A stretch of DNA of 64,000 nt from Nocardioides_C sp963700955 (GCA_963700955.1 CAVOZH010000005.1:62001-126000); one strand, 5' to 3'. Shown: positions 20,297 through 28,931, numbered from the stretch's first letter. A program made the numbers and translations. The notes: a model not told the origin generated them from the letters alone.

Positions 20297-20310
20297 TACC
20301 CCGGGGGGTA
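20297..20310. promoter_or_regulatory. CsoR/CstR-like operator upstream of the sulfur operon
   Basis: TACCCC-GG-GGGGTA is an inverted repeat of 6-bp arms inside a G-tract. This matches the general form of operators for CsoR-family sensors of copper or persulfide. It lies 78-91 bp upstream of the SQR-like start, in the divergent 236-bp region shared with the DUF4389 gene. No csoR-like gene is in the window. Confidence 0.45.
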
Positions 20311-20455
20311 TTGCGCCTTGGGTTCGAGGGCGACATCTCCGGACTGTCCGAATCGGGAAAGAGGTCCTCCCGGGGGTGACCATCGAATCTGCCCGCAGGG
20401 CGTCGACGTCGCGGACGCTGAGAAGCAGGGAACCGTCCGCCTTGGAGGCGATGAC

Positions 20456-21868
20456 ATGACCGCGCACGCCTATCCCGTCCACGTCGACGCGCAGCTCGAC
20501 ACCAAGTTGAGCCGATGGCTGTGGCTGGTGAAGTGGGTGCTCGCGATCCCGCACTACATAGTGCTGTGCTTCCTCTGGATCGCCTTCTTCCTGCTGAGCG
20601 TGGTCGCGTTCGTCGCGATCGTCTTCACGGGCCGTTACCCCCGCGCGATCTTCGACTTCAACGTCGGGGTCCTGCGCTGGAGCTGGCGCGTGGCCTACTA
20701 CACCTACGGAGCCCTCGGCACCGACCGCTATCCGCCCTTCACCCTGAACGAGGCCCCCGACTATCCGGCGCACTTCTCCGTCGAGTACCCCGAGCACCTC
20801 TCGCGCGGCCTCGTCTGGGTCAAGTGGTGGCTGCTCGCGATCCCGCACTACCTGATCGTCGGCCTGCTGGTCGGCAGCGGTGCGTACGTCGCCTGGGACA
20901 CCAGCCAGGGCGGGAACGGCACCCAGTGGACGTGGGGCGGCGGCCTCATCGGCCTCCTCGTCCTCATCGCTGCGGTCGTGCTGCTGTTCACCGGCCGCTA
21001 CCCGGAGCAGCTCTTCGACCTGGTCCTCGGCCTGAACCGCTGGGTGCTGCGCGTCGCGGCCTACGCCGGCCTGATGACCGACGAGTACCCACCGTTCCGG
21101 CTCGACCAGGGCGGCCCGGACCCCGGACCCGCCCACGTCGAGGTGCCCGAGACGCCCGGCCCGACCCCTGGCGCACAGGCAACCACCTGGGGCGCCGGCC
21201 GCATCGTCGCCGTGGTGATCGGGAGCATCGTGTTCCTGATGGGTGGGGGGCTCCTCGCCGGAGGCGCGACGCTCGCCGTGACCGACCAGGCGCTGCGTAA
21301 CGACCAGGGGTACCTGATGAGCCCGTCGCAGTCGTTGAGCACGGCGAGCTACGCCGTGGAGAGCGAGCCCCTGAAGCTCGAGGGCTCCGGGGCGGACGTC
21401 GTGCCGCAGAGGCTGCTCGGCGACGTCAGGCTCCGTGCGCACGCCCCCGCGGGGCAGCAGATCTTCATCGGGGTCGCGCCCGCGGCCGACGTCAATGCCT
21501 ACCTCGCCGGGGTGGGGCACGCGACCCTCACCGGCCTCGACCGGGTGGACGGCGCGTCGGAACCCACCTACCGCGAGAGCCAGGGTGGCGCCCCCTCGGT
21601 GCCTCCGGCGAAGAAGGACATCTGGACTGCCTCGGCCAGCGGCACCGGCAACCAGGAGCTGACCTGGAAACCCAAGTCGGGTGACTGGGCCATGGTCGTG
21701 ATGAACGCCGACGGCACCTCGCAGGTGGCCGCTGACGTCGCGGTCGGTGCCACGGCGCCCGCCCTCGGCTGGATCATGGCTGGACTTTTCGTGGCCGGTG
21801 GCGTCCTGGTCCTGATCTCCATCGGCATCGTGCTCGCCGCAGTGCAGGCGGGCCGAGGGAAGTCATGA
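20456..21868 (+). CDS. Tandem DUF4389 membrane protein
   Basis: A 470-residue membrane protein with an internal duplication. Two DUF4389 units repeat the pattern 'W..KW.LAIPHY', 'FTGRYP...FD', 'RW..RV..Y' and 'YPPF.L', at about residues 15-100 and 115-220. A Pro-rich linker follows, then a helix near 245, an external beta domain of about 180 residues and a last helix near 445-465. ATG at 20456 has GGAGG at 8 nt. Function is unknown; DUF4389 proteins are common in Actinobacteria. It is divergent from the sulfur operon. Confidence 0.82.
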   Translation: MTAHAYPVHVDAQLDTKLSRWLWLVKWVLAIPHYIVLCFLWIAFFLLSVVAFVAIVFTGRYPRAIFDFNVGVLRWSWRVAYYTYGALGTDRYPPFTLNEAPDYPAHFSVEYPEHLSRGLVWVKWWLLAIPHYLIVGLLVGSGAYVAWDTSQGGNGTQWTWGGGLIGLLVLIAAVVLLFTGRYPEQLFDLVLGLNRWVLRVAAYAGLMTDEYPPFRLDQGGPDPGPAHVEVPETPGPTPGAQATTWGAGRIVAVVIGSIVFLMGGGLLAGGATLAVTDQALRNDQGYLMSPSQSLSTASYAVESEPLKLEGSGADVVPQRLLGDVRLRAHAPAGQQIFIGVAPAADVNAYLAGVGHATLTGLDRVDGASEPTYRESQGGAPSVPPAKKDIWTASASGTGNQELTWKPKSGDWAMVVMNADGTSQVAADVAVGATAPALGWIMAGLFVAGGVLVLISIGIVLAAVQAGRGKS

Positions 21869-21955
21869 CGCGCGCGGCCGAGCCCTCCGGCTGGCCGGTG
21901 ACGCCGTGACCGCGACGCCGCTCCGGCTCGCCCTCTCCCGAGAAAGGCACGAACC

Positions 21956-22480
21956 ATGAAGGCGCTGATCGTCTACGAGTCCATGTTCGGCAACACAGAG
22001 GACGTGGCCAACGCCGTCGCCGAGGGGCTGCGAGGTCACATGGCGGTCGAGCTCGTGAACGCCGATGTCGCACCCGCGCCACTGGACGAGCTCGTCGACC
22101 TCCTCGTGGTCGGAGGTCCCACCCATGGTTTCTCCATGACCAGGAGCGGCACGCGGGAGGATGCCGTCCGCCAGGGCGCTGAGGCGCCCGCGTCCGACAC
22201 CGGGATCCGCGAGTGGATCGACCATCTCCACACCGGGCCGCACTCGGAGCTGGTCGCGACCTTCGACACCCGGATCGGCAAGGTTCGTCACCTGCCGGGG
22301 TCGGCGGCGAAGTCGGCCGCCAAGGCGCTCCGTAAGCACGGCTACGAGCTCGCGGTCAGGCCGGAGAGCTTCTGGGTCGAGGACACGCCAGGTCCGTTGT
22401 CCGGCGGCGAGCTCGCGCGGGCGAAGGAGTGGGGCGAGCAGCTCGCGACGACGGTCGAACGCAAGGCGCGGGCCAACTAG
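21956..22480 (+). CDS. Flavodoxin-domain protein
   Basis: A 174-residue flavodoxin-like protein. The FMN phosphate loop is YESMFGNTEDVANAV (residues 7-21), and the second loop is VVGGPTHGFSM near residue 50. It is a short-chain electron carrier or regulator of unknown partner. A good AAAGG site precedes ATG 21956. Its TAG stop (22478-22480) forms the first three bases of a KstR-like operator controlling the next gene, so the two genes are probably transcribed separately although close. Confidence 0.88.
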   Translation: MKALIVYESMFGNTEDVANAVAEGLRGHMAVELVNADVAPAPLDELVDLLVVGGPTHGFSMTRSGTREDAVRQGAEAPASDTGIREWIDHLHTGPHSELVATFDTRIGKVRHLPGSAAKSAAKALRKHGYELAVRPESFWVEDTPGPLSGGELARAKEWGEQLATTVERKARAN

Positions 22481-22493
22481 AACCTGTTACCAT
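22478..22493 (+). promoter_or_regulatory. KstR-like operator overlapping a -10 box (site 1)
   Basis: TAGAACCTGTTACC matches the KstR consensus TNNAACNNGTTNNA except for its last base. TACCAT at 22488-22493 is a TANNNT -10 box overlapping the right arm and ending 8 nt before GTG 22502. The same arrangement occurs at 24875, which suggests a shared repressor and a leaderless transcript. Confidence 0.6.
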
Positions 22494-22501
22494 TTCGCCT
22501 C

Positions 22502-23704
22502 GTGAACCAGGTTCCCGACGTCTTCGCGCCGGCCACGCTCGGCCCCGTGCAGCTGCGCAACCGCATCGTGAAGGCCGCCACGTTCGAGGGTGTGACACCC
22601 GACGCGCTGGTCACCGACGAGCTCGTCGAGTACCACCTCGAGGTCGCCCGCGGCGGCGCCGGGATGACCACGGTCGCCTACCTTGCGGTCTCGCCCGAGG
22701 GGCGAACCGACCGCCACCAGATCTACCTGCGTCCCGAGGCGGTTTCCGGCCTGCGCCGGCTCACCGATGCGATCCACGCCGAGGGTGCCGCGGTCTCGGG
22801 GCAGCTCGGCCATGCCGGTCCCGTGGCGAACGGCCGGTCCAACAGGGCGCAGGCGCTGTCGTCGTACCGGATGCCGAGCCCACTGAGCTTGCAGATGGTG
22901 CGCACCGCCACCGAGGCCGACATCACGAGGGTCACCCGCGACTACGTGGCGGGCGCCCGGCTCGCCGTGAGCGCCGGGTTCGACTGCCTCGAGATGCACC
23001 TGGGTCACAACTACCTGCTGAGCTCGTTCCTGAGCCCGAACCTGAACCGCCGCAAGGACCGCTGGGGCGGATCGCTGGAGAACCGTGCCCGCTTCGCACG
23101 GCAGGTGGTGCTCGCGGTGCGCGAGGCCGTCGGCGACCAGGTGGCCATCACGGCGAAGCTCAACATGGTCGACGGCGTGAGCTCGGGCTTCAAGATCGAG
23201 GAGAGTCTCGACGTCGCGGCGATGCTCGAGTCCGACCGTGCGCTCGACGCGATCCAGCTGACCTCGGGCAGCTCGCTGACCAACCCGATGTTCCTCTTCC
23301 GTGGGGACGTACCCCTCAAGGAGTTCGCCGACGCGATGCCCCCGCTGCAGCGCTGGGGCATCAAGGCGGTGGGCAGGAAGTTCTTCCGCCACTACCCCTT
23401 CGAGGAGGCGTACATGCTGCCCATGGCGCGCCGCTTCCGCGAGCGGCTCGACATGCCGCTCATCCTTCTCGGTGGCATCAACCGGCGCGAGACCCTCGAC
23501 CTCGCGATGCGAGAGGGTTTCGAGTACGTCGCCATGGCCCGTGCCCTGCTCCGGGAGCCGGACCTCGTGAACCGGATGCGTGACGAGCAGGTGGCAGCGG
23601 GCAGCTGCGTCCACTGCAACCGCTGCATGCCGACGATCTACTCCCGGACCCACTGCCCGATCGCCGAGGAAGAGGGCGCCGGGGCGCCGGTCCAGACCGT
23701 TTAA
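22502..23704 (+). CDS. Old Yellow Enzyme-family NADH:flavin oxidoreductase
   Basis: A 400-residue OYE-like flavoenzyme (TIM barrel). The segments FAPATLGPVQLRNRIVKAA, GQLGHAG near residue 100, LEMHLGHNYLLSSFLSPNLN and the late FMN phosphate region FEYVAMARALL are present. The C-terminus has a Cys cluster, CVHCNRCM plus a later Cys, like the cluster-binding region of 2,4-dienoyl-CoA reductase-type enzymes. However, the large C-terminal NAD domains of those enzymes are missing, so it needs another reductase. GTG 22502 follows the operator directly with no ribosome site. The KstR-like control hints at a lipid or steroid ring reduction role. Confidence 0.88.
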   Translation: MNQVPDVFAPATLGPVQLRNRIVKAATFEGVTPDALVTDELVEYHLEVARGGAGMTTVAYLAVSPEGRTDRHQIYLRPEAVSGLRRLTDAIHAEGAAVSGQLGHAGPVANGRSNRAQALSSYRMPSPLSLQMVRTATEADITRVTRDYVAGARLAVSAGFDCLEMHLGHNYLLSSFLSPNLNRRKDRWGGSLENRARFARQVVLAVREAVGDQVAITAKLNMVDGVSSGFKIEESLDVAAMLESDRALDAIQLTSGSSLTNPMFLFRGDVPLKEFADAMPPLQRWGIKAVGRKFFRHYPFEEAYMLPMARRFRERLDMPLILLGGINRRETLDLAMREGFEYVAMARALLREPDLVNRMRDEQVAAGSCVHCNRCMPTIYSRTHCPIAEEEGAGAPVQTV

Positions 23705-23813
23705 CGGACCATTGGGGCGCGGTCCAGACCGATATACATATTGCGACTGTTGCGTCTCGCAATGGGTAACACTGGGCCCTTAGTCACTCTGCCCCCAGTC
23801 CCCGGGAGAGCCC

Positions 23814-24761
23814 GTGTCAGTCACAAGTGAGCGCCGACGACTGCTCCAGCACGATGCGATCTTCTACGAGGACGAGTCCAGCTTCGTCAGCGCTGCGGTC
23901 TCGTTCGTCCGTGAGGGAGTCGAGCGCGACGAAGTCGTCATGGTGAACACGGGCGCCAACCCCGTGACCTCCCTGCTGCGTGCGGTCTTCGAGGGCGAGG
24001 AACAGGTCGTCTTCGCCGACGGGACGGTCTACAGCACTCCCGCCGGCGTCCTCGACCGCTACCGCCGGACCATGGAGCGAGGTCTCGCTTCGGGCGCCAA
24101 GGGCTACCGCGCCATGGGGTTCATCGACTTCGACAACAGCCCGCTGCCGTGGCAGGAGTGGCTGCGTTACGAGGCCGCGGTGAACCGTGTCTTCGCGGAC
24201 TTCCCGTTCCGGACCCTGTGTCCCTACGACACCTCGGTCCTGCCTCACGAGATCACCGACGCGATCATGCGGGCCCACACCGGGCTGGTCGACCACGACG
24301 GCTGGCACGAGAACGACAACTACGTCGACCCGGAGAAGCTGGTCGTCTGCGACAGCCTGGTCACTCCGCCGCACCCGCTCCAGGGGACGGCGCCGCGGAT
24401 GGTGCTCGAGCCCGAGGGTGACCTGATGGAGCTGCGGCTGGAGGTCTACGCCGCGACGATGTTCACCGACCTCTCCTCCCGCAAGATCGACGACTTCGTC
24501 GCGGCGGTCGGCCAGGTCGTGGAGAACGCCCACCAGCACGGCAGCCCGCCGGTCCGGCTCCAGCTGTGGGCCGCAGACACCGCGGTCGTGTGCACGGTCA
24601 CGGACCAGGGGCGCGGCATCGAGGACCCGCTGCTCGGGTACACCCGCCCGTCCGACCCGCTCGAGGGCCTCGGCCTCTGGGCGGTGCGCCAGCTCAGCGA
24701 CGTACTCGACTACCACCGCGACCAGGACGGCTTCACGGTCCGCCTCGCGTCGTTCGTCTGA
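23814..24761 (+). CDS. MEDS sensory domain and anti-sigma-type ATPase fusion
   Basis: A 315-residue protein. The first ~170 residues are a MEDS domain (HDAIFYEDESSFVSAAVSFVREG and TLCPYDTSVLP), also found in anti-sigma regulators and DcmR. The last ~110 residues are a HATPase_c domain of the RsbW type, with an N-box VVENAHQHG and a G-box VTDQGRGI. This pairing fits a switch kinase controlling an anti-anti-sigma factor. No sigma or STAS gene is next to it. GTG 23814 has GGGAGAG at 5 nt. Confidence 0.82.
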   Translation: MSVTSERRRLLQHDAIFYEDESSFVSAAVSFVREGVERDEVVMVNTGANPVTSLLRAVFEGEEQVVFADGTVYSTPAGVLDRYRRTMERGLASGAKGYRAMGFIDFDNSPLPWQEWLRYEAAVNRVFADFPFRTLCPYDTSVLPHEITDAIMRAHTGLVDHDGWHENDNYVDPEKLVVCDSLVTPPHPLQGTAPRMVLEPEGDLMELRLEVYAATMFTDLSSRKIDDFVAAVGQVVENAHQHGSPPVRLQLWAADTAVVCTVTDQGRGIEDPLLGYTRPSDPLEGLGLWAVRQLSDVLDYHRDQDGFTVRLASFV

Positions 24762-24874
24762 CGCCCGCCAACCCGGCTGTAACGCGGGGTTATCGACGCT
24801 TCGCAAGCGGCATATCGCCTGCGAACCGTCCACACCGCTTGGTAGGGGCCGGGATGAGCCCTAGGCGACAAAAC

Positions 24875-24890
24875 TAGAACCTGTTACATT
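24875..24890 (+). promoter_or_regulatory. KstR-like operator overlapping a -10 box (site 2)
   Basis: TAGAACCTGTTACA is a perfect match to TNNAACNNGTTNNA. TACATT (24885-24890) is a TANNNT -10 box over its right arm. The first 12 bases are identical to site 1 upstream of the OYE-like gene, and the distance to the first possible start codon is nearly the same (23 nt here, 24 nt there). Confidence 0.65.
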
Positions 24891-24921
24891 TCTGGCCTTG
24901 GAACTCAGGGCTGGAGATGCT

Positions 24922-25722
24922 GTGATTCTTGATCGGTTCAAGGTCGACGGACGGGTAGCCGTCGTCACCGGAGCGGGGCGTGGCATCGGCGCCGCCACCG
25001 CAGTCGCGCTCGCGGAGGCCGGGGCGGACGTGGTCCTCTCTGCGCGCAGCCGCGGCCAGCTCGAGAAGGTCGCGGCGAAGGTCGAGGAGGCCGGGCGCCG
25101 CGCGGTCGTCGTACCCGCCGACCTGATGGACCTCGACGCCGTCGCCTCGCTCGCCGAAGCGGCGTACGACGGGCTGGGCCGGCTCGACATCGTGGTCAAC
25201 AACGTCGGCGGGACCATCCCGAACGCCCTGCTCGACACCGACGCGGCCTACCTCGAGGAGGCCTTCCACTTCAACGTCAGCACCGCCCACACACTGGTGC
25301 GGGCGGCTGTCCCTCACATGCTGAAGAACGACGGCGGCTCCATCGTCAACATCAGCTCGGTGGTCGGCCGGGTGTCGGGTCGCGGGTACCTCGCCTACGG
25401 CACCGCGAAGGCCGCCCTCGCGCACTACACGCGGCTTGCCGCGAAGGACCTGTCGCCCCACATCCGGGTCAACGCGATCGCCGTCGGGTCGGTGATGACG
25501 TCGGCGCTGGAGTTCGTCGCCTCCGACGAGAGGACGCGCAGCGAGATGGAGTCGCTGACCCCGCTGGGCCGGATCGGGGAGGCCGACGACATCGCCGCTG
25601 CGGTGCTCTACCTCTCCTCGCGCGCAGGTGGGTATCTCACCGGCAAGGTGCTCGAGGTGGACGGCGGCCTCGAGCAGCCGAACCTGGACCTGCGCCTGCC
25701 CGACCTGGAGTGCGCGCAGTGA
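24922..25722 (+). CDS. Short-chain dehydrogenase/reductase (FabG-like)
   Basis: A 266-residue classical SDR. The NAD(P) motif is TGAGRGIG (residues 14-21), the NNVGG motif is present, and the catalytic set is Ser, Tyr and Lys (VNISSVVGR, then YLAYGTAKAAL). GTG 24922 is chosen for its CTGGAG site at 6 nt; a TTG at 24898 directly after the -10 box would be a leaderless start of 274 residues. It is the first gene of an operon with the DapB-like and MBL genes and is probably repressed by a KstR-like regulator. Confidence 0.88.
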   Translation: MILDRFKVDGRVAVVTGAGRGIGAATAVALAEAGADVVLSARSRGQLEKVAAKVEEAGRRAVVVPADLMDLDAVASLAEAAYDGLGRLDIVVNNVGGTIPNALLDTDAAYLEEAFHFNVSTAHTLVRAAVPHMLKNDGGSIVNISSVVGRVSGRGYLAYGTAKAALAHYTRLAAKDLSPHIRVNAIAVGSVMTSALEFVASDERTRSEMESLTPLGRIGEADDIAAAVLYLSSRAGGYLTGKVLEVDGGLEQPNLDLRLPDLECAQ

Positions 25723-26795
25723 CCGTCCGCGTGGTCGTCTGGTCGACGGGAACCGTCGGGCGGCACGCGATCGCCGGCATCGACGCGCGGCCCGAGCTCG
25801 AGCTCGTGGGGCTGTGGGTGTCCAGCCCCCACAAGGTCGGCAAGGACGCCGGCGAGCTCGCCGGGCTCGGTCGAGAGCTCGGCGTCGCGGCGACGAACGA
25901 CCCCGAGGTGCTGCTGGCGCTGAAGCCGGACTGCATCGTGCACACCGCGATGACCGACGACCGGATGTTCGAGGCGATCGACGACCTGGTGATGTTCCTG
26001 GAGCACGGCGTCAACGTGGTCTCGAGCGGACCGGTCGTGCTGCAGTACCCGCAAGGAATCCTGCCTGACGACATGGTCTCGCGGATCCACGAGGCGGGTG
26101 TGAAGGGCGTGGCGTCGCTGCACGTCAACGGGATCGACCCGGGCTTCGCCAACGACGTGCTGCCTCTGGCCCTCACGAGCGTGTGCCAGCGGATCGACGA
26201 GGTGCGCTGCTACGAGATCGCGGACTACTCGACGTACTACCAGCCGGTCGTGATGCGGGAGATCTTCGGCTTCGGCAAGCCCATGGACGGGGTGGCGATG
26301 CTCTTCCAGCCAGGCATCCTCTCCATGGCGTGGGGCAGCGTCGTGCGACAGATCGCCGACGCTCTCGACGTGACCCTCGACGAGCCGCTCGTGGAGAAGG
26401 TGGAGCGCGTGCCGGCGGACCGCGACATCGAGACCGCGTCGGTGAGCATCGCGAAGGGCACGCTCGCCGCGGTCCGGTTCGAGGTCGTCGGGCAGGTCGA
26501 CGGGGTTCCCCGCGTGGTTCTCGAGCACGTCACCCGGACCTCGCCGGAGCAGATGCCCGCGTGGCCCCAGCCGTCCGACGGCGAGGGCTGCTACCGCGTG
26601 AAGATCAGCGGGGAGCCGCACATGGTCGTCGACCTGGTGCACCACGCCGAGACCGGTGACCACAACGACTCCGGGATGATCATGACCGCGATGCGGCTGG
26701 TGAACGCGGTCGAGGCGGTCGTCGCCGCGGCACCTGGTCTGGTCACGGCAGCGGACCTCCCGATGATCACCGGCCGCGGCCTCGTGCGAGGCTGA
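25719..26795 (+). CDS. DapB-like NAD(P)-binding protein of unknown substrate
   Basis: A 358-residue protein with an N-terminal dihydrodipicolinate reductase-like Rossmann fold (RVVVWSTGTVGRHAIAGI) and a C-terminal region of the type found in actinobacterial 'amine dehydrogenase/DapB_N' families. It is not lysine-pathway DapB: it is longer and lies in a lipid-type operon. GTG 25719 overlaps the SDR stop (GTGA) and has CTGGAG 8 nt upstream. Such paralogues are frequent beside SDR and acyl-CoA genes in Mycobacterium and Nocardioides; the substrate is unknown. Confidence 0.78.
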   Translation: MTVRVVVWSTGTVGRHAIAGIDARPELELVGLWVSSPHKVGKDAGELAGLGRELGVAATNDPEVLLALKPDCIVHTAMTDDRMFEAIDDLVMFLEHGVNVVSSGPVVLQYPQGILPDDMVSRIHEAGVKGVASLHVNGIDPGFANDVLPLALTSVCQRIDEVRCYEIADYSTYYQPVVMREIFGFGKPMDGVAMLFQPGILSMAWGSVVRQIADALDVTLDEPLVEKVERVPADRDIETASVSIAKGTLAAVRFEVVGQVDGVPRVVLEHVTRTSPEQMPAWPQPSDGEGCYRVKISGEPHMVVDLVHHAETGDHNDSGMIMTAMRLVNAVEAVVAAAPGLVTAADLPMITGRGLVRG

Positions 26796-26800
26796 GCGGC

Positions 26801-27829
26801 GTGACGGACGCACCCCACTGGACCGAGCCGGGCGCCTACGAGGTCGCCCCTGGCATCCACCGCATGCCGCTGCCCCTGCCGCTGGACGGCCTGCGCGCGG
26901 TCAACGTCTACGCCCTCGAGACCGAGCGCGGACTCGTTCTCGTCGACGGCGGCTGGGCGGTGGAGGACTCACGCAAGCAGCTCGAGTCGTCGCTCGCCAC
27001 GATCGGCTACGAGGTCGGCGACATCACCCGCTTCCTCGTCACGCACGTGCACCGCGACCACTACACGCAGGCGGCCGTCGTGAGCCGGGAGTTCGGCTCG
27101 CACGTCAGCCTCGGCGTCGGGGACAAGCCGACCCTTGACCTGATGCGCGACCGCGACGTCACCGAGGACCCGACCGTGGTACAGCTGCGCCGCTCCGGTG
27201 CCGCAAAGCTCGGCGAGGCCTGGGCCAAGGCGATGCACGGCGACCGACCCGACCTGTCGATGTGGGGCTACCCCGACGAGTGGCTGTCGGCCGACGTGAC
27301 CCTCGACGTCGCCGGCCGGGAGCTCGAGGCGGTCTCCACCCCCGGACACACGCAGGGGCACTACGTGTTCGCCGACCTCGCCGACGGGCTGCTGTTCGCC
27401 GGCGACCACGTGCTGCCGACGATCACGCCGTCGGTCGGCTTCGAGCCGGTCTACGCCGAGCAGCCCCTCGGGGACTTCCTCGCCTCGCTCGCGAAGGTTC
27501 GAGCGATGCCCGACCTGCGGCTGCTGCCCGCGCACGGGCCGGTCACCGAGAGCTCGCACACGCGCATCGACGAGCTGTTGGCGCATCACGACGAGCGGCT
27601 CCAGCTCTGCCTGGACGCGGTCGGGTCGGGGCTGGAGACGGCGTACGACGTGGCGCTCGTCCTGCCCTGGACGCGGCACCACCGCACGATGCGGGAGCTC
27701 GACATCTTCAACGCGACCCTGGCCACCCTCGAGACCGCTGCGCACCTGAACCTGCTCGCAGCCCAGACCCGGATCGTGCGGTCCGAGGCCGACGGCGCCT
27801 TCCGCTACGAGGGATTGCCCGCAGGCTGA
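26801..27829 (+). CDS. Metallo-beta-lactamase fold hydrolase
   Basis: A 342-residue MBL-fold protein. The dinuclear metal motif is THVHRDHYTQ near residues 84-93, followed by STPGHTQGHYVF and LLFAGDHVLP, which carry the later His and Asp ligands. The C-terminal winged segment (HHRTMRELDIFNATLATLET) resembles MBL proteins of the LACTB2/flavoprotein-associated class. It starts 5 bp after the DapB-like gene, so it is the third gene of the SDR operon. It may cleave a thioester or lactone; this is inference. Confidence 0.85.
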   Translation: MTDAPHWTEPGAYEVAPGIHRMPLPLPLDGLRAVNVYALETERGLVLVDGGWAVEDSRKQLESSLATIGYEVGDITRFLVTHVHRDHYTQAAVVSREFGSHVSLGVGDKPTLDLMRDRDVTEDPTVVQLRRSGAAKLGEAWAKAMHGDRPDLSMWGYPDEWLSADVTLDVAGRELEAVSTPGHTQGHYVFADLADGLLFAGDHVLPTITPSVGFEPVYAEQPLGDFLASLAKVRAMPDLRLLPAHGPVTESSHTRIDELLAHHDERLQLCLDAVGSGLETAYDVALVLPWTRHHRTMRELDIFNATLATLETAAHLNLLAAQTRIVRSEADGAFRYEGLPAG

Positions 27830-27847
27830 GCCGGGTACCGGCTCCGG

Positions 27848-28387
27848 ATGAGCGAAACCCTGCGCGACCTGGCCCGCAAGCATGCCGAGCACACGCGCGA
27901 CCACCTCTCCGAACAGGCCAGGGAGTACGACGACCGGGGCGAGGTGCCCCTGCCCGGGTACGCCGGGAGCCTGACGGCCTTCGCGCTCGCCGTCTCCTCG
28001 GTGGTCGCCGTGGGACGGGCGACCGGGCGGGGCCTGCCCGAGCGCTACGACCTCGCGGACATCGCGCTGGGCGCGCTCGCCACTCACAAGTTCACGCGGC
28101 TGGTCTCCAAGGGGTCGGTCACCAGCCCGATCCGGGCTCCGTTCACCGAGTTCGAGGCGCCGGCCGGCTCGGCGGAGCTCAACGAGAAGGCCCGCGGCGG
28201 ACGGGTCCGGCACACGATCGGCGAGCTGCTGACCTGCCCGTTCTGCCTCGGCCAGTGGGTCGGCACGGGCTACGTCGCGGGTCTCGGCCTGGCGCCGCGG
28301 CCGACCAGGGCGTGGGCCGCGGTCTTTGCCGTGACCGGCATCTCCGACGTGCTGCACCAGGTCTACGCCCGGTTGAGGGACGACTGA
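27848..28387 (+). CDS. DUF1360 family membrane protein
   Basis: A 179-residue protein of the DUF1360 type. The defining sequence is LATHKFTRLVSKGSVTSPIRAPFTEFE, followed later by LLTCPFCLGQWVGTGYVAGL with its conserved Cys pair. There are two or three helices (about 39-58, 120-140 and 150-168). The first 30 residues are polar. Function is unknown. It is 18 bp after the MBL gene and may be read with that operon. Confidence 0.82.
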   Translation: MSETLRDLARKHAEHTRDHLSEQAREYDDRGEVPLPGYAGSLTAFALAVSSVVAVGRATGRGLPERYDLADIALGALATHKFTRLVSKGSVTSPIRAPFTEFEAPAGSAELNEKARGGRVRHTIGELLTCPFCLGQWVGTGYVAGLGLAPRPTRAWAAVFAVTGISDVLHQVYARLRDD

Positions 28388-28417
28388 CGGGAGACCCGGG
28401 CCTCGGACGGACCCGCC

Positions 28418-28855
28418 TCAGGAGGAGCGGAGCATCGGCACGTGCGGGATGCCGTCGTCGAGGAACTCCTCGCCACAGGGATCGAAGCCCTGCTTGCGGT
28501 ACCAGTCCACGAGGTAGGACTGGGCGTCGAGACGGCACGGACGCCCGTCGACGATGTCGAGCGCTGCACCCATCAGCTGACCCGCAAGGCCCCGGCCGCG
28601 ATGCGTCTCGGCAACCACGACCCGGCCGATCCGCAGCGTGCCCGGGTCCTCGAGCAGCCGCAGGTAGGCGACCGGACGGCCCGCGTCCTCGACCCACAGG
28701 TGGCGTGTCCCGGGCTCCAGGTCCCGGCCGTCGAGGTCGAGGTAGGGACACTCCTGCTCCACCACGAAGACCCTTCCGCGCAGCTGCCAGAGCAGGTAGG
28801 CGGTGCGGGGATCCAGGTCGTCGAAAGCCGACGCAAGAACTCGGGTCACCGACAC
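28418..28855 (-). CDS. ElaA-like GNAT acetyltransferase
   Basis: A 145-residue GNAT protein of the ElaA type. It has LWQLRGRVFVVEQECPYLDLDG, the acetyl-CoA loop RIGRVVVAETHRGRGLAGQLM and the C-terminal YRKQGFDPCGEEFLDDGIPH. GTG 28855 (VSVTRVLAS) gives the standard family length; the frame further upstream runs into the divergent gene. Its physiological substrate is not known. It converges with the DUF1360 gene. Confidence 0.85.
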   Translation of the reverse strand: MSVTRVLASAFDDLDPRTAYLLWQLRGRVFVVEQECPYLDLDGRDLEPGTRHLWVEDAGRPVAYLRLLEDPGTLRIGRVVVAETHRGRGLAGQLMGAALDIVDGRPCRLDAQSYLVDWYRKQGFDPCGEEFLDDGIPHVPMLRSS

Positions 28856-28931
28856 ATTGTGCGTGCTGGGGAACCATCGAGCCGACTGGGTCGTTCGGCA
28901 CTCGGACGAAGGGTGGGCACCAGTGCTTTCC

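Noticed and set aside
22502..24761. A classical cholesterol degradation cluster
   Set aside because: Only KstR-like sites and general reductases are present; no kstD, hsaC, kshA or mce genes are in the window.
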